Source: SAR116 cluster bacterium AG-447-C21
GTDB lineage: Bacteria > Pseudomonadota > Alphaproteobacteria > Thalassobaculales > Thalassobaculaceae
Length of the DNA: 64,000 bases
Assembly: GCA_003212315.1 (NCBI GenBank)
Contig: QCQB01000005.1
Coordinates: 43,196-107,195 of the forward strand
Direction: 5' to 3'
The stretch's first letter is position 1. Each line of letters begins with the position of its first letter. The translations under genes and the position numbers were made by a program. A model generated the notes under the pieces. The model saw nothing but the letters and a program-made list of their open reading frames with translations. It was not told the origin of the DNA and made no database searches. Shown here one piece after another: positions 61,328 through 64,000 of the stretch.

Positions 61328-63165
61328 CTAGCTTTCTTTTGCATATGTTCTGCCGCATTGAAATAAGGTAGATTATCTCGGCTGGAACATCCCATCACGG
61401 CCAGTCTTTCAGCAATCCTGAGGGCCTTGAGATATTTTCGCTCTATCTCAATATCTGAATGGTCTGCTAAAATATTACCGCACAGAGATATGCCGTAGTG
61501 CGATTGGAGAGTGCGTATTTGTTTTCCTGCTAGCATTCCATTTGCTATGAGCGTTAACTGAAAATCATCTTGCTTAACTATTTGAATTTTTTTATCTACG
61601 AGATAGGCTCGTATTTTTGCTTCTGTATTTAACGCAACATCCCAAAATTCAGATTCAGAATTGGTAGCTTCGCTGGAGACTTCTGAAAACGCCATGCAGA
61701 AAGCAAGAAATACCATTTCTTTGGGTTCGGCAGACTTCCAAGCCGCGTTTCCAAGTGTTCCCCATATTGATAAGTCCATCTCCTGATAAACCTTCTCAAC
61801 TCTATCGTAAAAAAGTCTTCTCAGCCCAATTTCATTGAGGGTGCTGTCTATTTTCTGCTCTTTACGAATATCGATCGAAGCAACCGATCCACAAACGGGA
61901 CACCCACTATCTGAGTATGTATTCTTCTTGTAGATATGAGAACAACGAAGACCCGTACTCAATTTGTTTTCGCATAGTAAATAAATATTATCATTATCAT
62001 CATGCTCGAGCTGTTGCCCAATCCAGTTAAAACGATTTTTAAATTGCACATAGGAACGACGATGGTTCCACAAACTCCATTGCAACTTTTCCACTGGACC
62101 AAACGTGCTCCAGTTCGAACTAACATCTATTACAACACATTTTTCCTTACCTGGTGCGGAACGAAGACCTCTTCCAACGGTTTGTCCCCAAACAACTTTA
62201 GATAAAGTTGGGCGAAGATGAACAATTATATTACAGTGAGGATTATCCCAACCTTCGGCGAGAACACCAACCGAGACCATCGCCTCTATTTCCCCATCTT
62301 CATGCTGTTTAAGTAACCTCATTCGTTCTGTTATTGGAGTATTAGCAGTCACTATTGCTACTTGAATACCTGCTTGCTCAATTTTTTCTAATGTCGCCTC
62401 TGCGACCGTTACATCGGGGCAAAACCAAGCTGAAATCGGCTTGGGAGAGACGTTTTTCCTCTCCTCTTCATAAATAAAGAGGGCATAATCAATCATCGAG
62501 GACTTTACGATTGCTGGCGCTAATTTGGAAACTGGAAAATCGCCTGAGCTAATATCTATACTTTTTAAGTCAAGGTCATGAACAAAGTGCGGCCTATAGA
62601 TTGGTGGCACCAAGATGCCTTCTTCTATTAAAGTCTCAATATCCGCACAGTCAATGATCGCGTCAAAAGCCAAATTCAGCTGGTCTCGCTGATCTCCGGT
62701 TCTTCGTTCAGGTGACGCGGTGAGCCCCATGAATTGGGCGTTCGATTTCCCATAGTTTTCAAAATCATCTAGGATTTTCTTATACCCGGACCCATTCGGT
62801 GAAACTCGATGAGCCTCATCCACTATAATAAGATCCGCTAGTCTTATGGCTTCTTCTAAAACGTCTTTAGCCCGCATATTTGTCGAAAGTAAAATGTCAT
62901 AATCATTGAAAGCTGGGCCCGAGTCCGACAAAGATAATTTACGAACCTTGTGACGTTTACTTAACGCACGCTCAAGTTGCTCTAAAAGAACTAACCGATG
63001 ACACAGAACTAATATTTTTTTTTCTTTGTAAAATCTCTCCACAATTTCACTAGCGAGGATCGTTTTCCCTGCCCCCGTCGGAGCTTTGAGAATAAATCTC
63101 TTATTTTGTTTAATGATTGAGGGATATTCATCTATTATCTTTTGTTGCCAGCTTCTCAGAATCAT
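61324..63165 (-). CDS. DEAH-box superfamily II helicase (ResIII-type) with zinc-finger-like Cys motif
   Basis: FILKAPTGAGKTILASEIVE, LIIVDEAHRVS, LTASPERRTGDQ, VLAEGWDNPHCNIIVHLRPTLSKVVWGQTVGRGLRS, CENKLSTGLRC...GCPVCGS. Confidence 0.9.
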   Translation of the reverse strand: MILRSWQQKIIDEYPSIIKQNKRFILKAPTGAGKTILASEIVERFYKEKKILVLCHRLVLLEQLERALSKRHKVRKLSLSDSGPAFNDYDILLSTNMRAKDVLEEAIRLADLIIVDEAHRVSPNGSGYKKILDDFENYGKSNAQFMGLTASPERRTGDQRDQLNLAFDAIIDCADIETLIEEGILVPPIYRPHFVHDLDLKSIDISSGDFPVSKLAPAIVKSSMIDYALFIYEEERKNVSPKPISAWFCPDVTVAEATLEKIEQAGIQVAIVTANTPITERMRLLKQHEDGEIEAMVSVGVLAEGWDNPHCNIIVHLRPTLSKVVWGQTVGRGLRSAPGKEKCVVIDVSSNWSTFGPVEKLQWSLWNHRRSYVQFKNRFNWIGQQLEHDDNDNIYLLCENKLSTGLRCSHIYKKNTYSDSGCPVCGSVASIDIRKEQKIDSTLNEIGLRRLFYDRVEKVYQEMDLSIWGTLGNAAWKSAEPKEMVFLAFCMAFSEVSSEATNSESEFWDVALNTEAKIRAYLVDKKIQIVKQDDFQLTLIANGMLAGKQIRTLQSHYGISLCGNILADHSDIEIERKYLKALRIAERLAVMGCSSRDNLPYFNAAEHMQKKAS

Positions 63166-63346
63166 TAGGTTTATATCACTTCGTTTTTATTTTATTTGAT
63201 AACCGAGCTTTTATATCACTCTATTTCTCTAACAGCAGAGAAATAATACCGTAGGCAATTAAATTCAACCGCGTCACCCGAACTAACTAAGCAATCTGGT
63301 GAGGACCTTATATTTATTAAACAAATTCTTTAAACTCATCAACGGT

Positions 63347-63436
63347 TGGCGGTGGGGGTGGGATTTGAACCCACGGTACGCTTTCACGCACAACGGTTTT
63401 CGAGACCGCCCCGTTCAGCCACTCCGGCACCCCACC
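63347..63436 (-). tRNA. tRNA-Ser (CGA)
   Basis: Reverse strand GGTGGGGTGCCGGAGTGGCTGAACGGGGCGGTCTCGAAAACCG...long variable arm...GGGTTCAAATCCCACCCCCACCGCCA; anticodon CGA, encoded CCA. Confidence 0.96.
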
Positions 63437-63646
63437 ATAATTAGGCACTTTGCCTTTGTTTACTAGTTCATTGGTATATAGCCAACATCTTTCTTAAATT
63501 TAAGAGATAAAGCATATTTTTTAGCGATTTTGCTCTTATAAATCACCTTTCTCAGTTGACAGTCGCAGCTTGCACTGTATATTCCCCCGCTACGCTTTGT
63601 TAATAATTACCACCGTGCATGTAAATCTGTAAAAAAGAGTTATGCT

Positions 63647-64000
63647 ATGTATGCAGTACTGAAAACTGGCGGCAAGCAATACAAGGTTGCCCCTAATGAT
63701 ATAATTATGGTTGAAAAACTAGTGGCAGACGCTGGAACTTCAATAGAAATCGATGAAGTGTTGATGATCGGTGACGATAAGACATCAACAATAGGAGCTC
63801 CATTAATAGAAGGTGCCCGAGTGGCTGCCGACGTTTTAGAGCAAAAGCGCGCCAAAAAGATAACGGTGTTTAAGAAAAAACGACGTCAAAATTATCGAAG
63901 AACGATAGGGCATCGACAAGAATTAACAGTTTTGAGGATAACCGATATACTGGCAGCGGGGGAAGCTAAGAAACAACCTAAGGCCACTTCCAAGGCTAAA
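63647..64000 (+). CDS. rplU: 50S ribosomal protein L21, partial at window edge
   Basis: [30 protein letters not shown]...[33 protein letters not shown]; runs off the right edge. Confidence 0.96.
   Translation, partial: MYAVLKTGGKQYKVAPNDIIMVEKLVADAGTSIEIDEVLMIGDDKTSTIGAPLIEGARVAADVLEQKRAKKITVFKKKRRQNYRRTIGHRQELTVLRITDILAAGEAKKQPKATSKAK

Noticed and set aside
1-64000. CRISPR arrays, transposases, integrases, rRNA, tmRNA, RNase P RNA
   Set aside because: No regularly spaced repeats, recombinase motifs, or signature RNA sequences were found by eye.

Overview
The window is a low-GC alphaproteobacterial chromosomal segment, gene-dense and mostly housekeeping. Lineage is inferred from gene content and order (Irr next to fabA/fabB/fabI, glnD-murJ-trpS, olsB-olsA, rimP-nusA-ylxR-infB-rbfA-truB-rpsO-pnp). 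The left ~45 kb holds core genes for translation, RNA metabolism, cell envelope and fatty-acid synthesis. The right ~18 kb is more accessory: a GAF-cyclase, an orphan TRAP permease, an ABC-2 transporter, a TPR-methyltransferase/TPR-oxygenase pair, a CaiB/BaiF CoA-transferase beside tRNA-Phe, an asparaginase, a divergent PanB-like protein, a DHA2 MFS transporter, a DEAH helicase, tRNA-Ser and the start of rplU. I saw no CRISPR array, integrase, transposase or prophage. The strongest candidate for an under-described system is an Irr-box-preceded rubrerythrin / Fe-S (CCG-type) / DUF3501 cluster at ~38.1-40.8 kb. Other items worth checking are a tandem Lin0512 pair, a terminator-like hairpin that engulfs the start codon of a GDPD gene, leader structures at rimP and metK, a divergent PanB paralog, and several apparent gene remnants or frameshifts around 58.2-59.9 kb. 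All product calls come from reading motifs; no database search was run.
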